The notes: generated from the sequence alone by a model not told the origin. DNA of 64,000 bases from JAHFIW01 sp035495855 (GCA_035495855.1 DATJFD010000076.1:1-64000); one strand, 5' to 3'; numbered from the stretch's first letter, positions 19,497 to 27,766 are shown. Program-made: numbers and translations.

Positions 19497-21269
19497 ATGA
19501 CCGTGCGGAGCCTTCTTCGCAGGATCCTTCCTTCGCTCGCCTTCCTGACGGCGGCCTTCCCGGCCTCGGCCCTGCAGGACAAACCCGTCCTCGCCATCGA
19601 GATACCGACGGTGCATCTTTCGAATCTCACGTCGGAGAGCGGTTCGTACGGCATCCCCTGGCTCGGCGAGTATGTCGCCGGCGTTTATTCTTACGCCGTC
19701 ACGGTCGCCGCGGTCATCGCGGGCATCATGCTCGTGATCGCGGGCTTCCAGTACGTCACGGCGGGCGGCGACGCCTCGCGCGTCAGCAGGGCCAAGGACC
19801 GCATCAAGGACGCCGTCATCGGCCTGTTCCTCGTGTTCGGGGCTTATACCGTCCTCGTCAATCTCAATCCCGAGCTCGTCTCCTTCAGGCCCATCGCGGT
19901 GCAGAAGGTCCTCGGCCATCAGATCGAAATGCAGAACCAGTTCGGCGGCGCCGATCCGGCGTCGTTCACGCGGGGTCCTGCTCCCGGGGTCGCCTCTCCG
20001 GAACAACCCGTGCAGACGGGCGCGACGTTCGACAGCGGCGGCAATTCCAAGATCTCGCTCGACGCGACCCTTCCGCCGAACGTCGATCCGTACGGCAGCA
20101 ACGTGGTCCGGGAACCCGTGCCGAACGTCCCGCAGGGAGGCGCGCAGGGCGGGAACGTGAACGCGGGCGAGGGCGGAGGGGCGGCCACGGGCAGCCAGAA
20201 CGCGCCGCCGGCGACGCCCGGAAGGCTCGTCGACCTCTATGCCCAGGGGAACCCTTACGGCGTGCGCGTGCAGGGCGATGACACCAATTTCGCCAGCAAG
20301 ATGAACAGCATCTGCGTGGACCGGATGAAGGGCGGCGGGAACCTCTCGAAAGAGGAGGTCATGCAGCGCGCCGCCGCCGTCGTACGGGTCTGGATCAACG
20401 AATCGATGCGGGGCGGTTCGGCGTACGTCCGCAACCCTTCGGGGAACGGCAACGCGGTGCCGGACTGGGGCTTCGTCGTCGCCTCGAACGCCGGCGACCC
20501 CTGCCAGATCGCCGAGGCGTCGGCACGGGGCGCCGACCCGGCGAAGGTAGAGTCCTGCAAGGCCTGCATGAATCCCGTGCTGCAGTACCAGGTCAACACC
20601 ACCGGCGCGTGGGGACACGATGCTGCCGTGCAAAAATACAACGAGATGGGCTGCCCGGGGCTGAACTGCCCGGGCGTGCACGCCGCGCTGCAGCAGGCGT
20701 ATTCGGTCTGCTATGCGAAGCCCGCCTTCGATGCGCACATCGTCGGCGGCGACTGCACCAATTGGCTGCTGTCCCTCACGCGCTGCGCGCTTGGCGCAAA
20801 GTTCGTCGGCACGGCGTTCACCGCTCCGCAGAAGGCCGACAAGATCTGGACGAACGGGCCTCCCATCACCGTCGGCAAGAACAAGAAGGTCGTCAATCCG
20901 GGCCCGTGGCGCGACGCCATCCAGCCGCTCGGCGGTCCGCAGTTCATGGATTTCTACCATGGCGGCAACGACAGCCTCTGCCATTCGTTCATGTACGTGG
21001 GCGGCATGGGCCTCAAGACGACCGCCGGCCAGGTCATCTACTGGATCGAGATGGGCGGCGGCGGCGCCTTCGACACCGTCATCAGGCCCACGAACGCGCA
21101 GGAAGGGTTCCAGGCGGTGGCCAACGTGCCCGGTCACGGCGCCAGCATGGGCATCAAGCTGCATTTCATCCCTTCGATCTCCGCCATGGTCACCGGATGC
21201 TTCCTGGGCGACAAATCGAAGTTCTGGTACTACCGGACGATAGACAAATACATGGCGACGCAGAAATAG
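19497..21269 (+). CDS. T4SS-pilin-like domain fused to a second Cys/His putative hydrolase domain
   Basis: This 590-residue exported protein has a signal peptide (about 1-26), LAIEIPTV (32-39), and a two-helix pilin-like domain (about 53-125, with FQYVTAGGDASRVSRAK). A long Pro/Gly/Ala linker (about 150-242) leads to a C-terminal domain (about 243-590). The candidate catalytic pair is C420 in GGDCTNWLLSL and H496 in LCHSFMYVGG, in the same order as the preceding paralogue, suggesting a CHAP/NlpC-like amidase or peptidase. It closes the four-gene array and is followed 41 bases later by radA. Catalysis is inferred; a purely structural role is possible. Confidence 0.7.
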   Translation: MTVRSLLRRILPSLAFLTAAFPASALQDKPVLAIEIPTVHLSNLTSESGSYGIPWLGEYVAGVYSYAVTVAAVIAGIMLVIAGFQYVTAGGDASRVSRAKDRIKDAVIGLFLVFGAYTVLVNLNPELVSFRPIAVQKVLGHQIEMQNQFGGADPASFTRGPAPGVASPEQPVQTGATFDSGGNSKISLDATLPPNVDPYGSNVVREPVPNVPQGGAQGGNVNAGEGGGAATGSQNAPPATPGRLVDLYAQGNPYGVRVQGDDTNFASKMNSICVDRMKGGGNLSKEEVMQRAAAVVRVWINESMRGGSAYVRNPSGNGNAVPDWGFVVASNAGDPCQIAEASARGADPAKVESCKACMNPVLQYQVNTTGAWGHDAAVQKYNEMGCPGLNCPGVHAALQQAYSVCYAKPAFDAHIVGGDCTNWLLSLTRCALGAKFVGTAFTAPQKADKIWTNGPPITVGKNKKVVNPGPWRDAIQPLGGPQFMDFYHGGNDSLCHSFMYVGGMGLKTTAGQVIYWIEMGGGGAFDTVIRPTNAQEGFQAVANVPGHGASMGIKLHFIPSISAMVTGCFLGDKSKFWYYRTIDKYMATQK

Positions 21270-21310
21270 GCATTGCGGCCATTCCTGCGCCGTGCCACAG
21301 TCCATGCGTT

Positions 21311-22684
21311 ATGAAGACCCCCGCGACCGTCTACACGTGCAGTGAATGCGACGCCCAGAGCCCGAAGTGGACCGGCCAATGCCTCGAGTGCGGGGCCTGG
21401 GGCTCGATGGGCGCGGCGCCCGCCGCCCGACGCTCCCCCGCCGCCGCGGCAGCGCGCCCGGCCAAGACCCTCGCCTTCGGCGAGCTCGCTTCCGAGAAGG
21501 AGCGCCGCCTGCCGACCGGCATTGCCGAAGCCGACCGCGTGTTCGGCGGCGGCATCGTGCCCGGTTCGGTCACGCTCCTGGGCGGCGAGCCCGGCATCGG
21601 CAAATCGACGCTCGCCATGATCATCGCCTCGCGGCTCGCGGGCGGCGGCCGCAGGACGCTCTATTGCTCCGGCGAGGAATCGGCGAGCCAGGTGAAGATG
21701 CGCGCCGACCGGCTGGCGCTCGCGCAGCAGGGCCTGTTCTTCCTGAGCGAGACCGACGTGGCGACGCTCATCGCCACGCTCGAGGCCGAGAAGCCGGCGT
21801 TCGCGGTCATCGACTCCGTGCAGATGCTCCGCTCCGACGACATTCCGGCCGAGGCCGGCGCCGTCGGCCAGGTGCGCGCGGCCGCGGCGCGGCTCGTGGG
21901 CTTCGCCAAGGCCTCCGGCATCCCGGTTCTGCTCATCGGCCACGTCACCAAGGACGGCATGGTCGCGGGCCCCAAGACCCTCGAGCATCTCGTGGACACC
22001 GTGCTGTCCTTCGAAGGCGAGCGCACGCATCCGCTCCGGACGCTGCGCGCCCTCAAGAACCGCTTCGGCTCCACCGACGAGACCGGCATCTTCGAGATGC
22101 GGGACGAGGGACTGGCAGAGATCAAGAACCCGTCCGCGTACCTCCTCGAGGCGCGCCAGGAAGGCGTTCCGGGCTCGGCGGTGTCGTGCATCATGGAAGG
22201 CAGCCGGCCGGTGCTCGTGGAAGTGCAGGCGCTCGTCCAGAAGTCCCCCTTTGGCTATCCGGCGCGGAAGTCCTCGGGCATCGACCAGTCGCGCATCGAC
22301 ATGCTGCTCGCGGTCCTCGCGCGGCGCGCGGGGCTCGACTTCGGCCAGCACGACGTCTTCGTGAACGTGGTCGGCGGGCTCAAGATCAAGGAACCCGCGG
22401 CCGACCTGGCCGTGGCGCTGGCGCTCGCGTCCGCCCTGCGGCACGCGCCGCTCCCTCCGCGCTTCGCCGCCTGGGGCGAGATCGGGCTCGGCGGCGAGCT
22501 CCGCCCCGCTCCCGGCCATGACCGCCGCGCCGCCGAAGCCGCGGCGCTCGGCATCGTCCGCGCCGCCGCGCCGGTCCCCCGCTCCGCGGGCAAGAAAGCG
22601 GCCGGCATCACCATCATCGACGTCAGGAACGTGAAAGACGCCGTCGCCGCGGCGCAAGCCCCCGCTCCGCGACAGGTCGCCTGA
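21311..22684 (+). CDS. radA: DNA repair protein RadA
   Basis: This 457-residue RecA-like protein promotes branch migration in recombinational repair. It has an N-terminal C4 zinc finger (C10, C13, C24, C27), Walker A GEPGIGKST (about 92-100), the RadA-specific KNRFG motif (about 250), and a C-terminal Lon-protease-like domain. ATG 21311 gives the canonical N-terminus; an open frame extends far upstream but is out of register with the pilin gene. A strong bidirectional-looking terminator follows. Confidence 0.96.
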   Translation: MKTPATVYTCSECDAQSPKWTGQCLECGAWGSMGAAPAARRSPAAAAARPAKTLAFGELASEKERRLPTGIAEADRVFGGGIVPGSVTLLGGEPGIGKSTLAMIIASRLAGGGRRTLYCSGEESASQVKMRADRLALAQQGLFFLSETDVATLIATLEAEKPAFAVIDSVQMLRSDDIPAEAGAVGQVRAAAARLVGFAKASGIPVLLIGHVTKDGMVAGPKTLEHLVDTVLSFEGERTHPLRTLRALKNRFGSTDETGIFEMRDEGLAEIKNPSAYLLEARQEGVPGSAVSCIMEGSRPVLVEVQALVQKSPFGYPARKSSGIDQSRIDMLLAVLARRAGLDFGQHDVFVNVVGGLKIKEPAADLAVALALASALRHAPLPPRFAAWGEIGLGGELRPAPGHDRRAAEAAALGIVRAAAPVPRSAGKKAAGITIIDVRNVKDAVAAAQAPAPRQVA

Positions 22685-22709
22685 ACGGAACATATAGAGT
22701 AAAAGAAAG

Positions 22710-22744
22710 ACCGGCCGAGAAGCATCTCGGCCGGTTTCGTTTTT
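22710..22744 (+). terminator. Rho-independent terminator of radA
   Basis: A 10-bp perfect stem (22710-22719 with 22726-22735) and a 6-base loop are followed by TTTCGTTTTT. Confidence 0.9.
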
Positions 22745-22761
22745 CACGCGATGGTGCGCGA

Positions 22762-23178
22762 TCAGGCGCGGGAACGGCGGGACTTGCCGTTGGGCGCGGG
22801 CGGAGAGGACCGCTCGTCCTCTCCCGCGTCGATGTCGACGTTCAGCTTGGCGCCGATCTCGTTCGCGACCGCGGTCACCGCGCCCTTCTTGCGCGGATCG
22901 TCGAGGCCGTCGCGGTACTTCCTGAGCACCGTCCCCACCAGCTTCCCGAAGTCGCGGGTCGAGACGACCTTGGCGAACTTGATCTCGAAGGCCCTGGCCT
23001 CGAAGTTCGCGCCGCGGGAGAGGAGGAAGGCGGAACAGAGGTTCCGGGCCGCCGCATAGGCGTGCTTGTCGCGCCTGACGCAGCTGTCATGCGCGGCCTG
23101 GCCGGCGTGTTCGATGCGGTCGCTCGCGGCGGGGGCGACGAGAATGTGGCAGAAAGGGCAGTAATCGTTCCTGTTCAT
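22762..23178 (-). CDS. Hypothetical protein with N-terminal zinc-ribbon-like motif
   Basis: This 138-residue soluble protein starts MNRNDYCPFCHIL; CPFC (C7, C10) with a later H-x2-C pair (HDSC) could bind one zinc ion. The middle is helical and basic. The tail (about 115-138) is Pro/Lys/Arg/Ser-rich and probably disordered. I do not recognise the family. The frame is open further upstream, but ATG 23178 places the Cys motif at the N-terminus. It lies convergent to radA and downstream of recG on the same strand, about 130 bases beyond a heptamer-type hairpin. Confidence 0.65.
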   Translation of the reverse strand: MNRNDYCPFCHILVAPAASDRIEHAGQAAHDSCVRRDKHAYAAARNLCSAFLLSRGANFEARAFEIKFAKVVSTRDFGKLVGTVLRKYRDGLDDPRKKGAVTAVANEIGAKLNVDIDAGEDERSSPPAPNGKSRRSRA

Positions 23179-23307
23179 GCGTTGGCTCCTGTATCGGTGG
23201 TCGAAGGGACGGATCCCGGATATTCGGCCGAAGTTGGCCCTTTTCCGGCTTGTGCGACTGCACAAGGCCGCACCTTATCACGGGCGCGGTTCCGGGTCAA
23301 CGGGACG

Positions 23308-23387
23308 TTTTTTGCGTTTTCCGTTTTCCGTTTACCGTTTTCAGCGCGGTCCGAAAACCAAAAACGGTAAACGGAAAACGGAAAACC
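23308..23387. repeat. Heptamer-repeat hairpin downstream of recG
   Basis: The left arm is a TTTTCCG-type heptamer tandem (about 23315-23342) and the right arm is the complementary ACGGAAA/ACGGTAA tandem (23363-23385). The arms pair over about 25 bp. This copy starts at the recG stop codon and does not adjoin the next start codon. Confidence 0.9.
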
Positions 23388-25480
23388 TACTCCAAATGCG
23401 CGTCCTCGATCTCCGCCGCCAGAAAGGCCCGGAGCGCGGGGTGGCGGGCGAGGTCGGGATCGCCGTCGAGCAGCGTCGCGGCGGCGTCCCTGGCCGCGGC
23501 GATGAGGTCGAGGTCGGCGAGCGAGGCCATCGCCAGCGCCGGCCGTCCCGACTGGGCGACGCCGAGCAGGTCGCCGGGGCCGCGCAGCTCGAGGTCCTTT
23601 TCGGCCAATGCGAAGCCGTCGGCGTGGGTCGTCATCGCAGAAAGGCGCTCGTCGACGGCAGGCGACGGCGCGCTCGGCAGCAGGAAGCAGACCGAACGGT
23701 GCGCTCCGCGCCCGACGCGGCCGCGGAACTGGTGCAGCTGCGACAGGCCGAAACGCTCCGCTCCTTCGATGCACATGACGGTGGCGTTGGGCACGTCGAC
23801 GCCCACTTCGACGACCGAGGTCGAGACGAGCACGGAGACCTTGCCGTCGACGAGGTCGGCCATGACCCGCTCCTTCTCGTCGGCGGGCATCTTGCCGTGC
23901 AGCATGGCCATGGCGATGCCGGGGAACTCGTCCTTGCGCAGGCGCTCGTACGCCTCCGCGACCGATTCGACGCCGAGCGTGTCGGACGGGTCGATGAGCG
24001 GGCAGATGACGAACGCCTGGCGGCCGGCGGCGACCTCCTCACGGATGCGGGCGTAGGCCTGCGCTTTGGCGCGCGGACCGAGCACGAAGGTCGCGATCTC
24101 CTGCCGGCCCTTCGGCTTCTCGCGCAGGATGGAAAGGTCGAGGTCGCCGAACGCGGTCAGCGCGAGGGAACGCGGGATGGGCGTCGCGGTCATGGACAGG
24201 AGATGCGGCTCGACGCCGGGAATGCCGCTCTTGGTGCACAGCAGCTGGCGCGTGCGCACGCCGAAGCGGTGCTGCTCGTCGATGGCCGCGAAGGCGAGCG
24301 ACGAGAAACGCAATTTCTCCTCGACGAGCGCGTGCGTGCCGATGACCGCCGCGACCTCGCCGGCGGCGATGGCGCCGCGCAGCGCCTCGATCTCCTTCTT
24401 GGCGGCGCACTCGATCTCCTTGCCGTCCGCGGCGCTGCGCCGGTAGTTGTTGGTCCAGAGCGCGATGCCGATCCCCTGGCCGGCGAAGAAGCGCTTGAAG
24501 GTCTCGAAATGCTGGCGGGCGAGGATCTCCGTCGGGGCCATGAGCGCGGACTGGAAACCCGCCTTGGCCGCGTTGACCATGGCGACCGCGGCGACCGCCG
24601 TCTTGCCGCTGCCGACGTCGCCGTCGAGCAGGCGGTGCATCGGCGAATCCTTGGCCATGTCCTTGAGCGCCGCCCAGGCCGCCTTGCGCTGGTCGTCGGT
24701 GAGCGTGAAGGGCAGCGAACGGACGAACGCCTTGGTCCCCTCTTCGTCGAACGGCACGCGCACGGCGCGCTTGGCCCCGCGCAGCCGCTTGGTGCGACCG
24801 ATGGACAGCTGCAGCGCCAGGACCTCGTCGAAAGCGAGGCGTCGGCGCGCGGCGTCGCGTTCCTCGAGGGTTTCGGGGAAATGCGCCCCGCGGACCGCCT
24901 CGGCCTTGCCAACGAGGCCGTTGGCCTTGCGGAGCGCCGGCGGGAGCGGATCGCTGATGGCGCCGATCGCTTCCTTGCAGGCGGCCGCGAGCTTGCGCAT
25001 GGCGAACTGGCTGAGGCCGCCGACGAGCGGATAGACCGGCATGAGAGGCCGGACGAGGCCGTTGCCGCCGCCGATCGGCTCGTACAGCGGGTTCGCCAGC
25101 CGCACGCCGAACTTGGTCTTCACCGCCTTGCCGGCGAAACGGAACTCGGCCCCGGGCTTCAGCGACTGCGCCAGGTACGGCTGATTGAACCAGATGGCGA
25201 CCATCTCGCCGCTGTCGTCCTCGATGGCGGCCTCGGTGATGGTCAGGCGTCGCCGGAAGCTCTTGCGGTTGCGCGCGGACACGATCCTGGCCGCGACCGT
25301 GACCTGGCTGCCCGGCTTCACGGACGCGAGCGGCAGATGCGAGGTGAAGTCCTCGTAGCGGTTGGGGTAGCAGGCCAGCAGGTCGCCGACCGTGGCGACG
25401 CCCGCGGCGCGCAACGCCGAAGCCTGGCGTTTCAGGACGCCCTTGAGCTCGGCGATCGGGGTGGCGAGGTTCGGAGCCAT
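23387..25480 (-). CDS. recG: ATP-dependent DNA helicase RecG
   Basis: This 697-residue branched-DNA helicase reverses stalled forks. It has an N-terminal wedge/OB domain (about 40-190), a superfamily 2 helicase core with Walker A GDVGSGKT, the DEQH box in DEQHRFG, SATPIPR motif III, and a C-terminal RecG domain with LRGPGDLLG. Length is normal. A TTG codon precedes the ATG at 25480; ATG is preferred. The start directly adjoins an 8-bp repeat hairpin, with no Shine-Dalgarno sequence. Confidence 0.96.
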   Translation of the reverse strand: MAPNLATPIAELKGVLKRQASALRAAGVATVGDLLACYPNRYEDFTSHLPLASVKPGSQVTVAARIVSARNRKSFRRRLTITEAAIEDDSGEMVAIWFNQPYLAQSLKPGAEFRFAGKAVKTKFGVRLANPLYEPIGGGNGLVRPLMPVYPLVGGLSQFAMRKLAAACKEAIGAISDPLPPALRKANGLVGKAEAVRGAHFPETLEERDAARRRLAFDEVLALQLSIGRTKRLRGAKRAVRVPFDEEGTKAFVRSLPFTLTDDQRKAAWAALKDMAKDSPMHRLLDGDVGSGKTAVAAVAMVNAAKAGFQSALMAPTEILARQHFETFKRFFAGQGIGIALWTNNYRRSAADGKEIECAAKKEIEALRGAIAAGEVAAVIGTHALVEEKLRFSSLAFAAIDEQHRFGVRTRQLLCTKSGIPGVEPHLLSMTATPIPRSLALTAFGDLDLSILREKPKGRQEIATFVLGPRAKAQAYARIREEVAAGRQAFVICPLIDPSDTLGVESVAEAYERLRKDEFPGIAMAMLHGKMPADEKERVMADLVDGKVSVLVSTSVVEVGVDVPNATVMCIEGAERFGLSQLHQFRGRVGRGAHRSVCFLLPSAPSPAVDERLSAMTTHADGFALAEKDLELRGPGDLLGVAQSGRPALAMASLADLDLIAAARDAAATLLDGDPDLARHPALRAFLAAEIEDAHLE

Positions 25481-25483
25481 CAA

Positions 25484-25561
25484 AAAAGTGGAAAAGCGGG
25501 AAAGCGCGAGAGCGGGTGGCCGCTCTACCGCTCTTCCACTTTTCCACTTTGTCGCTTTTTT
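25484..25561. repeat. Octamer-repeat hairpin between tRNA-Arg and recG
   Basis: The arms are made of 8-bp units (GTGGAAAA, GCGGGAAA, GCGCGAGA, GCGG) with a complementary arm (CCGCTCTA, CCGCTCTT, CCACTTTT, CCACTTTG). It has the same architecture and placement as the heptamer arrays but a period of eight. Confidence 0.8.
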
Positions 25562-25563
25562 TG

Positions 25564-25640
25564 TGGTGCGTCCGAGACGATTCGAACGTCTGACCTCAGC
25601 CTTCGCAGGGCTGCGCTCTATCCAACTGAGCTACGGACGC
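25564..25640 (-). tRNA. tRNA-Arg (anticodon GCG)
   Basis: The cloverleaf is complete: acceptor GCGTCCG with CGGACGC, D stem GCTC/GAGC, anticodon stem CAGCC/GGCTG around loop CTGCGAA, T arm AGACG-TTCGAAT-CGTCT, discriminator A and an encoded CCA. The anticodon is GCG, which reads CGC and CGU. Most bacteria use ACG (inosine-modified) for these codons, so this is a minority solution that does not require TadA. Confidence 0.95.
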
Positions 25641-25677
25641 ATGGGTTGTGACGGGGACGAGGCGCCCCGCGCCCGCG

Positions 25678-26205
25678 TCAGATCTTCAGCACCCTCCCGA
25701 TGAAATCCGAGAACGGTTCGTCGTCCTCGTTGAAATCCTCGCGCACGAAGTTGGCGAGGACCTGGCGCACCTGGTTCGGGTTCATGGACCCCATGTCCAC
25801 GGTGACGCGCGGACGCAGGGTGTTCTTGAACTCGAAATAGAGAGCGCGGACCGCGGGCGGTTCGTAGATGAACCAGAAACGGCTGATGTCCCGGTACATG
25901 TAGAACGCGTTCCCGATGCGGATGCCCGTATCGGTGATCGCGAACCTGATCTGCTTCGGCTCGGACACGGACGCGAGGTACGTGACGAGCGCGAACATGA
26001 TGATGATCAGCGCGAAGAGAAAATTAGCAGAGACCACCGAGTAAATCAAGAGCCCTCCTCCCAGGAGCCCCATGGTGACGTACCAGGCCCTGCCCCGCTC
26101 GTATTTGGGGTATTCCAGGATGTTCCAGGCGACGTATTCGTTCGAATAATCGCCGACGGGGACCTCGTCCTCGAGGTCCAATTGTTCGATCATGGCGTCC
26201 GCCAT
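25678..26205 (-). CDS. Hypothetical two-helix membrane protein with PH-like C-terminus
   Basis: In this 175-residue protein two adjacent membrane helices (about 48-65 and 69-85) are followed by a C-terminal domain (about 90-175) with alternating beta strands, such as IRFAITDTGIRIGNAFYMYRD and FWFIYEPPAVRALYFEFK. This resembles bacterial PH-like domain membrane proteins. No enzyme motif is visible. ATG 26205 (MADAMIEQL) is chosen over upstream in-frame starts that would run through a low-complexity leader and the divergent promoter region. It lies next to tRNA-Arg and diverges from the Nudix-like gene. Confidence 0.7.
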   Translation of the reverse strand: MADAMIEQLDLEDEVPVGDYSNEYVAWNILEYPKYERGRAWYVTMGLLGGGLLIYSVVSANFLFALIIIMFALVTYLASVSEPKQIRFAITDTGIRIGNAFYMYRDISRFWFIYEPPAVRALYFEFKNTLRPRVTVDMGSMNPNQVRQVLANFVREDFNEDDEPFSDFIGRVLKI

Positions 26206-26290
26206 AAGGCTGGCTTGAGGGGTTCTCTCCCCCTCTTTATACACGGAAAACGCCGTGCGCGCCAGTTGTCCGGATAAGGCGGAAAGAGCG

Positions 26291-26319
26291 TTGACAAAGC
26301 CAATTCCGCGTGCTAAAGC
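26291..26319 (+). promoter_or_regulatory. Sigma70-type promoter candidate
   Basis: TTGACA (26291-26296) and TAAAGC (26314-26319) are separated by 17 bases, in the gap between two divergent genes and 38 bases before the GTG start of the downstream gene. Confidence 0.55.
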
Positions 26320-26345
26320 TACCCGTTCCTTTCCGCTCTTTTTCC

Positions 26346-26351
26346 GGAGGT
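26346..26351 (+). promoter_or_regulatory. Ribosome binding site deciding a GTG start
   Basis: GGAGGT lies five bases before GTG 26357. It is one of the few clear Shine-Dalgarno sequences in the window and fixes the start of the Nudix-like gene. Confidence 0.75.
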
Positions 26352-26356
26352 GCCAT

Positions 26357-27073
26357 GTGAGCGAACCCTTGAGCCGGCAGGACAGGCTGGAGAAGATCAA
26401 CGGCATCCTGGCCGAATACCGCCTTCCGCCGTGGAAGGACGCCCGCCTCGGCGACCCCGCCGAGGGCCAATGCGAGGTCCTGGACCTCGCCGACCTGCAG
26501 GAACTGGGCGATCGGCGCATCGCGCTGACGCTCAGGGTGCGAGACCCGCTCGGCGAAGAACGGCGCGTCACCGTCAATGTCGGGGGCGCGCTCGTCTACG
26601 TCGTGCCGCTCCTCAACCTGCTCGACGGGGAGGACGCCGGCAACGGGCCGATGTGCTGCTTCGTGAAACGCTGGCGCATCGAGCACGGCGAGTTCTCCTA
26701 CGAACTGCCGCACGCGCTCGTCCCCGAGGGCTCGCTCGGCGGCACGCTGGACCCGATGGACTCGCCCAGCCACCGCGTGCTCGCGGCGGCGTTCGGACCG
26801 GAGTCCGTCGACGCGCTCACCGCCGCGAAGATCGTCCCCGTCGGGACGTTCCGGGTGAAAGGCGAAGCGCGTCCCGCCGAAGCCTACATCCTCGCCGCGA
26901 CGGTGCTGAAACCGTTCATGCGCAGGAAGGGCGACGGCGCGGTCGTGAAGCTGGCCTGGCCGAAGGTCGCGCCGCTCGTCGAGAGCGGCAAGCACGTCAC
27001 CGAACCGGTGTCCGCGGCCGCGCTCCATCTCGCGCTGCGCATGTACCCTCCGCAGAAGAAGAACGAACGATAA
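26357..27073 (+). CDS. Nudix-fold-like protein lacking a recognisable Nudix box
   Basis: This 238-residue soluble protein starts at GTG. The central segment VNVGGALVYVVPLLNLLDG followed by CCFVKRWRIEHGEFSYELPH resembles the strand order of ADP-ribose-type Nudix hydrolases (VRQYR...G...ELPAG). The catalytic GX5EX7REUXEE box is not visible; GSLGGTLDPMDSPSHRVL occupies its place. It may be a catalytically dead or binding member of the fold. The gene has its own promoter candidate, a Shine-Dalgarno sequence and a terminator, so it appears monocistronic. The fold suggestion is tentative; the open reading frame itself is well supported. Confidence 0.6.
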   Translation: MSEPLSRQDRLEKINGILAEYRLPPWKDARLGDPAEGQCEVLDLADLQELGDRRIALTLRVRDPLGEERRVTVNVGGALVYVVPLLNLLDGEDAGNGPMCCFVKRWRIEHGEFSYELPHALVPEGSLGGTLDPMDSPSHRVLAAAFGPESVDALTAAKIVPVGTFRVKGEARPAEAYILAATVLKPFMRRKGDGAVVKLAWPKVAPLVESGKHVTEPVSAAALHLALRMYPPQKKNER

Positions 27074-27101
27074 GGACGGCGGCCGCTCGGCCGCCGTTTT
27101 C
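27072..27101 (+). terminator. Rho-independent terminator
   Basis: A 10-bp GC-rich stem (27072-27081 with 27084-27093) is followed by TTTCTTTT. It begins at the stop codon of the Nudix-like gene. Confidence 0.85.
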
Positions 27102-27126
27102 TTTTGTGCCGCCGCGACGTGCGCAT

Positions 27127-27152
27127 AAAAAAAGACCCCCGCTCAGGGGGTC
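27127..27152 (-). terminator. Rho-independent terminator of the MOSC gene
   Basis: On the minus strand, stem GACCCCC/GGGGGTC (27146-27152 with 27134-27140) encloses the stop codon of the MOSC gene and is followed by seven T residues. Confidence 0.85.
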
Positions 27153-27766
27153 GGGGGCTCGTAAGGACGCTGCGCCGGTACCTTCACGATGACCTCGTCG
27201 CCTTCGTGGACGAAGCCGGAGCAGTAGACGCTGCCGACGACGCCGCGCAGGCCCGCCGCGGCCTTCGGGAACTTGGCCGCGAGCCCGGGGATGCCGGGAT
27301 GCTGCGCCTGGATGGCCTCGCCGGGCGCGGTGCACGGGCCGTTCTCGCGCCAGACGAGCAGGACCGCGGTCCGCTTCGACGCGTCGTTCTTCTGGAAGAA
27401 CAGCATGGTGCCCGTCGGCAGTTCGGTGAGCCGCGGGATGCCGCTCAGCACGAGGTTCTCGCCGAGGCTGCCGGGAACGATCGACGGGACGCCCATGGCC
27501 GCGGCGATCGCCGCCAGGTCCTCGACGGAGACCGCCGAAAACTCGCGCAGGTTGGCGACCTCGATGCCCTTGGGGAGGCCGAAGCCGAGCAGCTCGCGCT
27601 CGCGGACGTCCGCGAGCCGGACGCCGGCATGGCCGTCCCCTTTCACGCCGTGGCCGCGCAGGAACTGCGCCTTGCGCGCGGGGAAGGACACGGACGTCGC
27701 GGGGTCCCTGGAAACGAGGACGGCCTCGACGCGGCCGCGGAGCTCGAAAGGTGCGATGGTGGTCAT
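27143..27766 (-). CDS. MOSC-domain protein
   Basis: This 207-residue protein has the MOSC fold found in molybdenum-cofactor sulfurase C-termini and in YiiM-type proteins. Typical patterns are GHGVKGDGHAG (about 58-68), SLGENLVLSG (about 120-130) and a late Cys (C164 region, ENGPCTAPGEAIQ) corresponding to the sulfur-carrying Cys of the family. ATG 27766 (MTTIAPFELRG) has AGGAGG close upstream; an in-frame ATG farther upstream is less likely. The substrate is unknown, and no molybdenum-cofactor genes are present in the window. It may act in detoxification or sulfur transfer. Confidence 0.85.
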   Translation of the reverse strand: MTTIAPFELRGRVEAVLVSRDPATSVSFPARKAQFLRGHGVKGDGHAGVRLADVRERELLGFGLPKGIEVANLREFSAVSVEDLAAIAAAMGVPSIVPGSLGENLVLSGIPRLTELPTGTMLFFQKNDASKRTAVLLVWRENGPCTAPGEAIQAQHPGIPGLAAKFPKAAAGLRGVVGSVYCSGFVHEGDEVIVKVPAQRPYEPPTP

